64,000 bases of DNA from Dryocosmus kuriphilus (GCA_038277395.1 CM076193.1:81596627-81660626); one strand, 5' to 3'; numbered from the stretch's first letter, positions 23,855-35,468 are shown. Numbers and translations are program-made. Notes: generated by a model not told the origin, from the letters alone.

Positions 23855-23970
23855 TAGATATGTATATCTCAAATAGAGATTGAGTAATTATTTTGGTAAT
23901 TAAATAAACATATTTATATTGAACGTATGACCAAAATGATTACTCAATCTCTATTTGAGATATATCTATA
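23855..23970. repeat. Foldback repeat in an intron
   Basis: Arms of about 42 bp (23855-23896 and 23929-23970), e.g. ATATCTCAAATAGAGATTG and its inverse, with an AT-rich loop of about 32 bp. It is nearly palindromic. It is either a tiny MITE or a hairpin-forming sequence; no clear target duplication was seen. Confidence 0.75.
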
Positions 23971-25992
23971 TTACCTTCAATTTTTCGAAGTTAGCATTTT
24001 TTAATATTGGTACTTTTCCTAGGGCTTCATGAGAGAGTGCATCAAACGTTTCCAAGTTATTATCAATATATCTCGACCTTTTGCTTAATTTGCATCTTGT
24101 TTTTTTCCCCTTCGATCCTTTTTTGCGGTTTAATGATCTCTTTATTTAAAACTGTTTTTGTTTTCCCTTTTTTGTTGATGAGACCTCTCCAATCTTCTAC
24201 CTCCCTACTCGCTAATATTGCTCGTGCACTATCTGCGTTCCGGCAGCTCAAGCATAGTTCTTCATTAAGTGAAACTAATGAAGAATCCAGTGACTCTTCA
24301 ATAAGTGCCTTGCATAACTTGCAGTTGCCCTTACCTACAGATTGCATGGAACATTCGAGAGTGACATCTGTGTCACTCATGGCTTCTGAAACAATCATCA
24401 ATGGACCTTTTGAACTTTCATCAAGGTTTTTTAGTGACGAGAGTTTAGCTTGTGAGTTCATGTTGCCTGAATCAGATTTTTCATCGTCTGTAGAGGAGTA
24501 TATGTCAGTGGCAATTGTTTTTTGTTTTGCGACAACAAGATTAATGGTTCCTTTGAGGTACTTTTGTACATGAAGATCAATGAAGTCATCTATTCGCATC
24601 GGGATACTTTGATGCTCCAGCAAAATCTTTTTGATGTTTCTCATTTCACTCTCAACCACAGCACTAGAAGCAGGGATGCGGCCGTGGCCAAATCAGTTTC
24701 TGTCGATACAGGACCATAAGGTAAACCATCGCATATCCTTTATCAGCCGATCAGCAAGTTCAGGACACTCGAAAGCATTCACGTGAGCAGACCTTTCTGT
24801 TTTAGCTACACGCTGAACATCTCTGTCGATTTCCTTAGCAATATCTAGCCAGCGACATGTAAAGTTAGAATCTTCAAGGAGTATACTTTCAGTTTCTCCA
24901 CAGCTAAGTAGTGTAACATCTTCACTATCGTCTTCCACAACCTCTTCTAGTATCTCATATTCTTCTTCAGGATTCAACTTGGCTTTTAAATCATCTCTTT
25001 CGTTTTGACATTGGGTTAGTTTGTCTGGTCTTAACTCGCCGTCAGTCCCACACCTTGCAGACAGCAAAATTGCTCTTAAAATCATTTTCGCAGAATCTGC
25101 ATTGCGAGCTTTGATTAGGAAGCCAACAGCTGCTTTATAGAAAGTACGAACAATTCGTGATCTTAGTCTTCAGTAGGTTCACATAACATTTTATAAAATG
25201 CGCTACGTCAATTTTGATATAAATAGGTGGCAATCTTGGACCCTCGCAAGCTGTAACATACTCTTCAATGGTCAAAAAGCTAGCAAATGCTCTGGTTGAT
25301 CCTATTAGTATAGCTTTTCCAGCATCGCAGATGAACTCCTTCGGATGATTATTACAAGTTCTAGCCCATTCCGAGAACCAAACCTCTACTTTGCAAGCAG
25401 TATGACTTGCGGTAATCATTTGTGTCACCGAGAAGTAACCTTCTTCATCAGTTGCAACTGCAAGATACAGAAAAAGAGCTGGAGATTTAGTATCATCGCA
25501 CAATACTATTGGTCTAAATATACTACCGGTTGCATCGGCCACAAGACAAGCTGGTTTTCTTTTGGCAAGATTAGAAAAGACTTGTCTTTGAAAATTTGTC
25601 CAATACAATACCAGAGGAGGATCTCTTCCAATAAACTGAATCGTTTCAGGTATTAAAAAACGTTTCATTTTTTCTACTGCTCGCAGTGGATTCTCATCTA
25701 AATGCTCTGAGGCGATTTGGTCTGATTTGACCCTTGCTAGTACTTTAGCACTGTAAAGATTGCAGGCTCATCATCTCCAAATTCCATCTCCTCTGCCGCT
25801 TTAGCAATACGATACATTCGTACAGAACTTTCGCATAATTCCTTTCCGAGCTGTTGACGAATTGGCGCCCTTAAGTAAATTTTGCTGCACGTTTTTTTTT
25901 GTTTCCCTCAGACACTTGGCAATCATATCTAACATCATTGTCACCGGAATTATCTATTTTACATCGTAAAACACTTCCGCATTTACAGCGAC

Positions 25993-27627
25993 CTGTAACA
26001 ATTAGTAAAAGAAGTAAAATATATATTGTATATTCATGCGAAACAAATTATTTTAAAAATATTATGAAGAAGAAACACAAAAACGTGAACAATCATTCAG
26101 TTACAAAAACAATAATGATCATTTATTAAAATTTCTTTTTTTTACTTCGCGCCTTTCGATTTTTATTTTGAGCTTTACTGCTTTTTCTCAATTCACAGCT
26201 CTATTTGTTTTTTACGCTTTAAAAGTAAATGATGACAATTAAATATTAAAATGACAGTTGCATGGTCTTTATGGTTTTGTTTAGATTAGTGAGAAAAGGA
26301 GTAACAGATTGTGAAGGAAGAGAGGGAATGAGGAATATTGCCTGTTATAAATAAATGCATATCCATGGCAGTAAATATAAAGAGGTTTAGTACAATCTTT
26401 TGAAATTGATTGAATTGAAAAAGAAAACTTATATGTTTAGATATTTTTTTAAAACATCAACAATTAAAATATACTTAAAACTTTAAACAAGTTTGATTAA
26501 CCTTCCCATAGATTAAAGTCTGGTGCTCATTTGACCCTCTATATTTGTTAGATTTGGGAGTTCAACTTCCATCAATACTTGATAGGTCTAAACATATTTC
26601 AGTATTTTATTATGTATTTTGATAAAGTAGTAATTTGTCTGGTTCCGTTACCACGGTTTTTTTTTTAAAGCGAAGCATGAAATTTGTAAATAGGGCATTA
26701 AATAAGCCTTAAATAAGCCCTTAATCAAGGCATAGATCGTATCTCGATTGAAAGTTTTTTGTGTCCTATAGTTCCATCAGCTTAACGTTAGGCCAGAAGA
26801 ACCACTCGTTTTTTTAAGTGCAGAGCATTATATTTCGCTATAGGACATTTAATGAGCATTAAATAAGTCTTTGATTATGATATAGATAATAATTGGATTT
26901 AACGATGTGGTTTCATTAGTTTAACATACCTCAAGTTTTCTGAATGAGCATGACGTGGATGAAAACAGGGGATATGCACAACGCATGCGCCTTGCAACTT
27001 CTTCACATAATGAAACTTGTGTTTTATTACGTTAACAACAGTAAAATTTTTCTAACAAAAAATATTTATTTTAAAAAGTATGATAGTGACACAATAAAAT
27101 AATTAGTTTGACTATGTTAGGTTATTTACTTTATGTACTTTATTTTTCACGTGGATTACTATTTACTGTATTTACCTATTTACAAAGTTTGAAAATCCGA
27201 AAAAAACATTTTGCACTTTGACATAATTGTTTTTACGTTGTTGAGGGCGTAAGCTTGACTTCTATTCAGTTTTAATTACAAAAAAAATGTAGTCAAAGTA
27301 ACAAATCTGTCGAAAAAGTAAGGTTATGCCTCAATTTTTACACTATTAACACGCAGAACCGGCCTAGCTATTAAATCGAAATTAAATACTAAGCTTTTAG
27401 TTTTATTCAAGAATACATTTTAAAAATAATATTTAAGTTCAATTTAAATGTTACATTTTTAAATATTACCAAATTTATATTTATTTAAAAAAATTTAGTT
27501 TATATTTATTTTAAAGGCCTTCTATTTTATCTATAATATAAGTCAATAATTACAATAATATAATTATGACACGCGAAACGGGCTAAAAACAAATATGTTT
27601 AATATTTGCAAAGCAAAAAATAATTAC
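25993..27627 (-). other. Predicted intron of the decayed transposon gene
   Basis: The donor GTAATT and acceptor TTGTTACAG flank 1.6 kb of AT-rich sequence. A degenerate pair of related segments near 26660-26790 and 26815-26900 resembles the 163-bp-unit family in one stretch (AAATAAGCCCTTAATCAAGGCATAG). No other gene is seen. Confidence 0.5.
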
Positions 27628-28199
27628 CAAAAATAGTTCCAGACGTTGCTTCTCTATTCAAGCTGGCTTTTCGAAACAGATATCCGCAGTTAATATTGCA
27701 CTCTTTTCGCAAAGATCTTGTTATCCACTTTTGCCATATTCCACTTTTCAATATTGTGTAGGTTCTGGAGCAATTCTTCTTTAGTTTAGTATTGCGGCGT
27801 TTGTAACTTTTTTCTTCCACCAGTTCTAAAAATTTCTCTTTTGTACAGTAGAAAGTAATTCTTTTAATCTTTCTGGAATCCTGGTTTTTTAAGTCGAAGG
27901 AGCTGACACTCCCTTCGCTTTCTTCTTTTGATACATATTCATGGCTCTCTTTATTCACTTTATTTGATGTAACATCTCTTCGAAAGTTGGTACTACACAT
28001 TGTGTTGTAAATTGTTTTTGGCTTAACTTTCTCGTGTAAATCTTTGGATAATACTGTCCATATTGGATCTGACTTCGGTGCCAATTTACTGCGATCCTCT
28101 TTGTGAAAAACATCGTCTAACCTCTTTTTAATGCACTCCACTACGACACTCTTTTCCACTTTTCGACGTCTTCCAGGAACCACCGATATTTTCAAATTG

Positions 28200-30042
28200 A
28201 AGCTTTGAATAATTAAATTTAATCAGTCAATGTTTTAAGAATTTCATTTTTCAAAACGGAGCTTCATTTTATAACAATGAAAGGGTGGAACGGTATACGC
28301 AATAATGTTTATACACTGGATTGGAAACACAGTGAAATGCAACTGACGACCGTTGAAAGCTGCATAGCTGCGTCAGCCTGTAATCCTGTAATCCTGTGGT
28401 CAAAAATTCACACTTTTGGCGCGTAAATTCAAACTCATCATAAGCAACAAAAGTGTTTCAGAAAAAAATCTTATGATGTAATGCTTGAAAAATAAAGCTA
28501 ACAATGCAATATAATAAATCTTTAATTCTTAAAACAAAAATACGGAAGAATTGATATAAATTAGGTTACTATTATCATTGAAAAAATAATAATTTATTAA
28601 AAAGGTTGGAAAATAAGAAATGTAAAATCGAATGAAATTAAATTAAAATAAAATAATACAAAATGTATATAAAGAAAGTTAAAATAAAATTTCACTTGGA
28701 TTTTACTTTATTTTAATTTAATTCGATTCATTTTATTGGCATTTTATTTCGTATTATTTCATTTTATTTAAATTTAATTAAATTTTATTTTATACTTCTT
28801 CTTACATTCTCATCAGAGAAGGTATTAGATTTATGTAAAATTTGATACCGCCAGTTGTCACCAAATTTCAACGTTTTGAGAGACCCCCTGAGTGAGAAAA
28901 AATGGTTTTTACAACGGTGTTTGTCTATCTGTTGTCGTCGTTGTCGTCTGTTAACGCGATAACTTTTAAAAGAATCATTAGCTTGGATTGCGCTTTCGTA
29001 CACTTCTTCAGGGTACAAAAATTAAGACGCATTCGCAACCAGACACTTTTGACTAACGGCTATGGTTTTATTGTCCATCAAAAACTATTCCTACAAAATT
29101 AAAAAATCCATTTTCCTTCTAAACTAAACGAGATACGAAAAAAATATTTAATAGTAAAATTGTTCATGCAGAAAAAAATCTAAAAATTTTGTTTCGCCAA
29201 TTTTCATAAGAATACACGGTTTTTATTTTAATCGAAAAAACGTTAATAAAAATAAAGAACTATAGTTTCCAGCCAAACAATGCATGATACGAAAAAATGT
29301 TAAGAAGGAAAATTGTTCATTTCTAAATAATCTACAAATTTAGTTCTGGTCACTTTTTGATTAAATACAGAGTTTTTTTTAATCATAAAAAATGTGATAA
29401 AAATGTAGAAATTGAATTTCTTGATCAAACTATGTGACCCTGTGACACTTTAAAATTCAAAAAAAAAATTTTTTTACTCTGTAGTTAAACACTTTAGACA
29501 TTTTTGGCTCTGCACTTCGAAATTGTTTTGAATAAAGCTTAAAACTACAGAGCGAACAAACATAAAAAATATTTAATTAAAGAGCAGAACGTTTTCTCCG
29601 ATTTGTATAATTTGGTAGTCTAAAGTGTTTCACTACAGTCCAAAGTGCTTTCTAAGTTTTCTACAATTTAGGGTAGAGGCAGTACGGTATAATCACAACT
29701 TCTTGAATATAAGCGCGTGCCATTCAAATATTAGTCAATATCTTTTACAAGATAATTATGGCACAAAAAGGGTTTATTACATTCGGATACTTAAATTTTT
29801 TAATGTAAGAACGTCACACTAGTGAAAATAAAAAAGGGTACAAAAAGGTAAAAGTTTTCAAAATAGAGTAAATTAGGGACCTCAAGTAAATATAAAGACA
29901 ATAGAGGGACTATTGGGACCAGGATGCAAGGCCTAAAGCCAATAATAATTTTTATAACTTTGATTAAACTGTTTTGAATCGACGAGAATCCAGCGCTTTC
30001 ATAAAGGCTAAAAATGCTGCTTTAATGAAAATAAAAATAACA
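28200..30042. other. Intergenic, strongly AT-rich
   Basis: No gene that I can support. The stretch 28615-28790 contains AAATTAAAATAAAATAA-type words in both orientations, a degenerate inverted repeat. The segments around 29100-29450 contain two or three diverged copies of a short unit (TTGTTCAT...AAAAATTT). Confidence 0.5.
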
Positions 30043-30243
30043 GTGCTACGGCTTAGGGCATCGCATGGTTCAAGAGCCCTTAATTGGTCCTCAATTACTA
30101 GGGTATGGCCGCCTAAATCGGAGTAGTGGCTTTGAATTTACGAGGGTGGCGGTGCTAGCTTCATATTTAAGCCAGACCGCACTGCCCTATTTTTCAGAAA
30201 AAAAGGTCTATGGCTTAGGGCATCACATGGTTCAAGAGCCCTT
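30043..30243 (+). repeat. 163-bp-unit repeat, left flank of Polinton
   Basis: It contains GGCTTAGGGCATCGCATGGTTCAAGAGCCCTTAATT, the core with GCGGTGCTAGCTTCATAT, and the start of a second unit that stops at GAGCCCTT, where the Polinton begins. With 51356-51600 it makes a continuous copy once the Polinton and one GCCCTT are removed. Confidence 0.88.
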
Positions 30244-30661
30244 AGTAGTTGTGGTCGACTATGGGGCGCCATTATGGGCGTGGAGGGTGAGGGGGAGAGG
30301 GGTTTCCCGAGTGGTTGATTCTGGGTCTGATGACGTAGGTGTAGGAGTTCCCAAACATAAAAATGGAAAAGATAGGAGGATGGGTGAAGGGATTCCTCTC
30401 TGCGGAGTTCGAGTTGGTGTGACGTAAGAGCGTAGGGGTTTTCCCATAGATAAGACTACTGCAAAGCTTTTAAATATTTCCAAGTATTTAATTTATTAAT
30501 TATAGAACTTTTAAGAAAATAGATTAAATAATTTTAAGGTAATATAAATTGATAAAAATTATTATCTAAAATAGGTGAAGGGTAAATAATAAGAAGATGG
30601 GTTTTTGTTTAAACCTATGAATATAGATTTATTCAATTTTTGTCGAAAAAAACCTTACATC
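30244..30661 (+). repeat. Polinton left terminal inverted repeat (418 bp)
   Basis: It matches the inverse of 50834-51355 to the base after CCTTACAT. It lacks 103 bp that are present in the right repeat (51213-51315); the junction here falls at TGG, which also flanks that segment on the right. Only small differences are seen elsewhere. Confidence 0.95.
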
Positions 30662-30782
30662 TGAATAAGGAAAAAATATTTACAAAAGAAAATCAAACTA
30701 TTTTAGAATTAAATATATACAAATACATATAAGAAAACTCAACACTATTCATACAATACAATACAATCCTTCTTCACAAAAT

Positions 30783-30786
<4 letters not shown>

Positions 30787-30817
<31 letters not shown>
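30787..30817. repeat. (CA)n microsatellite
   Basis: About 15 CA units directly inside the left part of the Polinton, just beyond the 3' end of the small acidic frame. Confidence 0.95.
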
Positions 30818-30830
30818 TATAATACAATTT

Positions 30831-31064
30831 TTACATATTTTTACAGCTATTTTGATCATCGCTTTCATTAGAGTCTTCACCCTCATAATACTCAAAATCG
30901 TCTTCATCGTTTGAGTATTGAGGGTTTTGCCCTATCAGAAACCGACCACCAAAGTAGGTGAAATTGTTGGCGGGATCGGCGAAAAAGTGTCTCTTCTGCC
31001 CACAGGGAATGTCTGAGCATTGAGAACTCGACTCAGAGGCCGCATCATCCGAGTCGTTCTGCAT
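30831..31064 (-). CDS. Small acidic Polinton protein, unknown
   Basis: The open frame from ATG 31064 encodes 77 residues, rich in Asp, Glu and Ser, with an acidic C-terminal half (DEDDFEYYEGEDSNESDDQ). It has no recognisable domain. A good splice acceptor (TATTTTGCAG) ends 17 bases upstream of the ATG on the same strand, so this may be the last exon of a spliced gene rather than a free-standing one. It sits downstream of polB on the same strand, between polB and the left inverted repeat. I do not recognise it. Expression and start are uncertain. Confidence 0.4.
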   Translation of the reverse strand: MQNDSDDAASESSSQCSDIPCGQKRHFFADPANNFTYFGGRFLIGQNPQYSNDEDDFEYYEGEDSNESDDQNSCKNM

Positions 31065-33870
31065 CGCTTCATACTCTGCAAAATAGAAAATAAATCATAA
31101 ATATAATGAATACAGATTATAAGCGCCATTGAGCTTGTAATTTATTTTACTTACTGTACAGGTTTTAAACGTAAACAGGTACAGAATAGAGTTTTTAAAC
31201 AATAGGTAACTCATGCTTGTTAATTTCAGATAGAATTGATTTATTATATAAATCCTCAAACCTTATATTTTAACCAAAGAACTAGATTAATTCGTTAGAA
31301 TGGAAAAATAGTTTTGAAAACTACTAAAATAAAAATTAAACCTAGGATCACATTTTAACACATTTTAATTATTTTTCCGTTTCAACGAATTGATCCAGAT
31401 TCTTTTTAATCAAAATTTAACACCTTAGGATTCAGGGGGTGCGCAAAATCTTTTAAATCCGTAAGGAAGAGAGTCATAGTTGTCAACCTGTCTTCTTTTC
31501 AGATTGACAACTCTGCAGATCTTACTCTCTGATTTTGTTATGACCGTGTGAAGTGGTGTCCTTCGAATAGCTCGATAATTTAAGATTATTGCTTCGGAAT
31601 TCTCTAGGATCAGCTTTCGGATGGACTCAAAGTTTACAAGGCGGGAATTATTATAATTTAAAGTAATCCCCTTTACTTTACACACCTGATGCTCGGTACC
31701 ATCAGGTGAGGCGACTATATACCCGTAAAACTTGGGACCACCAGAAACAAAACTCCCGTATAAAACTGCCTACCCCGTAAACTTCAAGTTCATCCGTTAG
31801 ATCCCCTAAAAATTTGCCGGTTGGTGGTATATACTCTGCCGGGTTATTACGATCAATAAAAATGACTGAATCGGTGTCATAATAAAGAACGCGGTCACCC
31901 AGCTTAGAAAGATACTCATACAATATCAAACGGGCTTGAGCTGTTGTATACGCCGCAATTACCACGTTAGATATATTCGAGGGTGTATGAGTATTCTTCT
32001 TATACTGATACGCTACATATAGGGTCTTTTTATTTGCCGCAACTATGTTATTTATCTCGAGCTCGGGATTAACTGCAAGTTTCAGTAATGCATCACGTGT
32101 CTTGATAATCTCGGTTTGGGGTAAATTTTCCCTCTGACCGAATTTACCCCAAAACGAGTTTAGGCACAACTTCGCCACCGAACGCAACCCTGGGTTTTTA
32201 GATATTTTAACCGACTCGAGATCTATACCCTCTTTTTCTTTAATCTCCTCTTTATACGCCTGTCTCGTGGTTTCATCAATACATTCACGGGGCCAACCCT
32301 CGGACTCCTGTTTTGTTTTATAAAAGGTGTTGATATACGGAGTGAAAAGCCCGCCTTCGTTAGAGGTAGGATTATACTGGGTTGTTTTGTAATGCCAAAT
32401 TTCAAAAATTTTTATTATTTTATAACCCAGTGTTATCGATTTTTTTAATTCATCAGATTGCCATGTACCGTGAAACTCACGCAATGTTGTGTCTGTGTGT
32501 GGACATTCCCCTTTTTCAAGGTTCTCACAACACTGTCGACAGAGTCCGAACATGAGTTTCTGATGAAACCTAGTTGGTAAAAGAGGGTGATAAAGTGTCT
32601 GGGGTGGTAAGACTGTACACTTTATCAGGCCTTCGACATTGGTTATGTTCGTATTGTCGGGTCCGGTCAAGATTTTGCAATCATCTCCAACGTATACGTC
32701 AGGATGACCAACCGGAAATTTGTCCGATTTTAAAACCTTTGGGTATAAAGATTTAACATCAAAATACCGCATCTTCTCGCCCTCTTTTACCTTGTAATAA
32801 CACCGAGTGTTCCCAGTACGCCCACCGAAAAACGCGTCTCGTGGATTTAAGGGCTCTTTGATAACAAGAGGGTGATTTTTAATCAAATTTTGTAATCCCA
32901 TATCAGTTTGCTTTAATTTTTTAAAATCACACTCCCACATCTCTACGATCTGGTACCCGCTTCGCCTCATTTTATCCGTTTGCGAGACCGTTCTTTCGTA
33001 CCGGGCTTTTAGAGACTCGTCTGAACCATTTAGTCTGGTCTCGCGATTATTGGGATAGCAACGAACACAGCCATGCCAATAACAACCCATGAATTGAAAA
33101 ACATATTTGACCCCGTTTAATTCATAGTAACCATCTACTAGGTTGCCCTCTCTTAGACGAGTCTCCCGACCTCTACCGGCGTGAGTAATAATTATACCAC
33201 GTTTATTTTCTTCACCGATTAACCATTCTACCGCACACTTTGATTGGTTCTCACACCATCTGTATCCACCTCGGGGGGGTAGGATCGCAATAGTTTCGGG
33301 TTTTAAAAAATTTTTTCTGAAAACCACAGAACAAGCCGAAGGTGTAGTTATACTCTCGGTAAACGGGCAGACATTACCAGCATCTACCAAGGACCACCGC
33401 AGTTGTCTGCGGTGGAGGGGAGGTGTCACCCCTACTTGGCGCGTCCCCAGGTGGCGGATAGGGGAATGCTCGCTGGAAACAGAGGGTAGAGCTGAAATAA
33501 AATAGGCTCCGTGGACCAAACACTCGATTGGTGACGGTCGCAGCCCACTGGGAGTGCTCCAAACCATGTCCGGTTTTTTTTCCGCCGGCATGGTGTAGGG
33601 GCTGCTGTGAGTTCGCTCTGCCGAGGTGTAAGCTGCGACCGGGCATCGGGAGCCAGCCCCTTCGGGCCTTGATCGGGGAGTGCGTGGTGGCTGCAGGGAT
33701 CGGAACCTGCAGTGCTCCGGGCGAGTCCAGTCCGTCCGTGTATTCCGGGACTGGTTAAACGAAGGTTGGGCCCCAGAGTACTGGGGTAGGACTTCGGTCC
33801 GAGGGTATACCCGCTCCCAACTATTTCGGCCCGCCCCTCCACGCACGATGCGCTGGTGGAAATTTCTAAC

Positions 33871-35223
33871 ATGGCTTGCAAACAGGGAAAACGGAGAGGG
33901 AGTAAGGAAACTTACGTCGAAGAGGAGCTGGACTTCAGCAACAGCTTCGACGTAGTGAACGACGAGGTAAGGGGATTATCGGACGTTGGTGCTGCAAAGA
34001 GCTTAGCCCGCGAGACGCTGGATTGTCTGAAGGATAGACACCGAGCGGTGCGAGGGTGCCTCAAGAAGCTCTTAAAAATCTGCGAGACAAAGGAGCAGGT
34101 GGAAGTAGTGGAGAAAGCACAAAATGAAATGTTTCAGGCGCGCTACGATTATCGAGCCGTAAACGGGTTCTTTGAGGACTATAGGAACTCAATGAACAGG
34201 CTGATGAAGGAAAAAATAGGTAAAGAGCGAAAGGAGAAGTCTCTCCTGAGCTCTACCTTTAAGGAGAAGCCGACGGTTTCCGTTTCTACGCAAACGGAGC
34301 CGCAGACGACGGCCATGAAAGCGACGGAGAAGCGAAAACGGGAGAGGGAAATGACCCTCGGCCCGCCCAACGGATCCGGAGCAGAGAAGCCTGCCCCAAA
34401 AAAGACCAGGACCCAGGAGGGGTTAGCATGGTCAAAGGTGGTAAAAAGGAGAAATCAGAAGGAGAGGACGGAGAAGGACAAGGAGAAGGAGGAAAAGCCT
34501 GAAGAGGTGGCACCACGAAGGGGCAAAGCGTCCGATAAGGGACAAGAAGCCCCCAAGAAGAAGAAGAGGAGAATCCCCAGGGAGGCCGTGACTATACGGC
34601 CAGCCCCGGGGAGGAAATACGCGGATGTCCTAAAGGACATCCAGAAGAAGGTCAAGCCTGAGGACCATGGCGTTATCGTCAAGTCCATCAGGCAGACCAG
34701 GACGGGTGATGTCCTCATCGAGGTGGGGGCAAAGGAGGATGAGAGGCAGCACTTCGGGGCGGCCATCTCGACGGCCCTTGGAGATGGCGGGAGTGTTAAA
34801 CACCTCGTCCCAAGGGCGCAGGTAGTGGTCTACGACTTAGTCGAGACCACGGAGGCTGCGGACGTGGAGGAGGCAGTGGGGGTGGCCCTGGGAGGAGGTC
34901 TTAGCTCTCCCCCGAGGGTGAATCTCACTAAGAGAAGCAGCAGAGGCTGCATCCTAGCTTTCGTCGAGCTGGATGCGGTCGCTGCTGCCAAGTTGGAGAA
35001 GGCAGCCCGACTGAAGGTCGGGTGGGTGAACTGCCGGGTGAAGGCGCATAGCGCTGAATCCCGGTGTTATAGGTGCCACACTATCGGACACGTGGCCCGA
35101 GAGTGTGCCAACGAGGACCGCAGCAACAGCTGCAGAAGATGCCTGCAGGATGGACACAAGGCGGCCGAGTGCCAGAACTTGGTAGGTCGTCGTCCACCTG
35201 CAATAGGGAAGAGGAAACCCTAG
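33871..35223 (+). CDS. Gag-like ORF1 of the non-autonomous LINE
   Basis: The frame is intact from ATG 33871 (MACKQGKRRGSKE), 450 residues. The N-terminal third is charged and probably helical, followed by a very Lys/Glu-rich middle (about residues 150-250). Then comes an RRM-like region (KYADVLKDIQKKVKPEDH onwards) and two CCHC knuckles near the end, CYRCHTIGHVAREC and CRRCLQDGHKAAEC. It is homologous to the ORF1 at 10342-11821 but strongly diverged. An RNA-binding role in particle formation is inferred from that homology. Its GC content is far above that of the surrounding Polinton, in keeping with a separate origin. Confidence 0.85.
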   Translation: MACKQGKRRGSKETYVEEELDFSNSFDVVNDEVRGLSDVGAAKSLARETLDCLKDRHRAVRGCLKKLLKICETKEQVEVVEKAQNEMFQARYDYRAVNGFFEDYRNSMNRLMKEKIGKERKEKSLLSSTFKEKPTVSVSTQTEPQTTAMKATEKRKREREMTLGPPNGSGAEKPAPKKTRTQEGLAWSKVVKRRNQKERTEKDKEKEEKPEEVAPRRGKASDKGQEAPKKKKRRIPREAVTIRPAPGRKYADVLKDIQKKVKPEDHGVIVKSIRQTRTGDVLIEVGAKEDERQHFGAAISTALGDGGSVKHLVPRAQVVVYDLVETTEAADVEEAVGVALGGGLSSPPRVNLTKRSSRGCILAFVELDAVAAAKLEKAARLKVGWVNCRVKAHSAESRCYRCHTIGHVARECANEDRSNSCRRCLQDGHKAAECQNLVGRRPPAIGKRKP

Positions 35224-35325
35224 AAGGAGAATAGGCCAGAGGAAGACGCTGGAGTCAGCGTAGAAAACGGCACCCCCTGAAGTAATGCGAAAGCGGTTTC
35301 CGGGGGGATTAATGCCAAGAAGAAA

Positions 35326-35405
35326 GAGGAGGTGAGTTTAGTGGGTATTGCCGTTTTTTAGGCTGAGTCCCACACTCTGTGCGTAAACTGCATTCTCACC
35401 TCCTC
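35326..35405 (+). other. 3' UTR terminal stem of the LINE
   Basis: GAGGAGGTGAG (35326-35336) and CTCACCTCCTC (35395-35405) are perfect inverse partners, and the right arm ends three bases before the poly-A tract. The LINE at 7459-12301 has the same stem (7483-7491 and 7552-7560). It may be the 3' end recognised by the reverse transcriptase. Confidence 0.6.
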
Positions 35406-35406
35406 T

Positions 35407-35468
<62 letters not shown>

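Larger units (their letters stand above)
22442..28195 (-). pseudogene. Decayed multi-exon DNA-transposon protein: DDE-like core plus USP-like C-terminus
   Basis: Minus strand. A first exon (28195-27628; no ATG found, possibly an upstream start) ends at a GTAATT donor. Joining it to the acceptor at 25993 restores the frame (phase 1) into a Cys-rich segment. Then come QLGKELCESSVRMYRIAKAA and a core with ACLVADATGSIFRPIV, FICDAGKAILIGSTRAFA and IYIKIDVAHFIK (25668-25135), whose Asp residues suit an RNase H-fold transposase. 25085-24063 continues the core (PASSAVVESEMRNIKKIL), broken by a TGA at 24693. The exons 23408-22909 and 22762-22442 end in a USP-like segment. At least three frameshifts and one nonsense codon make it inactive. 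The superfamily is not certain; it is possibly Mutator-like. Confidence 0.6.
33387..35465 (+). mobile_element. ORF1-only non-LTR retrotransposon inserted in polB
   Basis: It is flanked by a perfect 14-bp duplication ATTACCAGCATCTA (33373-33386 and 35466-35479) and ends in about 58 A residues. It starts CCAAGGACCACCGC, like the 5' end of the LINE at 12301. Leader and 3' UTR closely match that element, but there is no ORF2: after ORF1 comes only about 180 bp of 3' UTR. Pure poly-A, perfect duplication and an intact ORF1 point to a recent insertion. It would depend on an RT supplied by another element. Confidence 0.9.

Noticed and set aside
33432..33881. Minus-strand open frames over the LINE leader, one fused to polB
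   Set aside because: The polB frame happens to read on through the inserted LINE leader; the homologous leader at 11833-12301 also has open frames on both strands, so this is chance openness of GC-rich sequence.
34179..34766. Minus-strand open frames opposite the LINE ORF1
   Set aside because: Shadows of the intact plus-strand ORF1, with no recognisable content.
35406..35466. Lys/Phe homopolymer reading frame end at the A tract
   Set aside because: This is the poly-A tail of the LINE, read through by chance in the polB frame.
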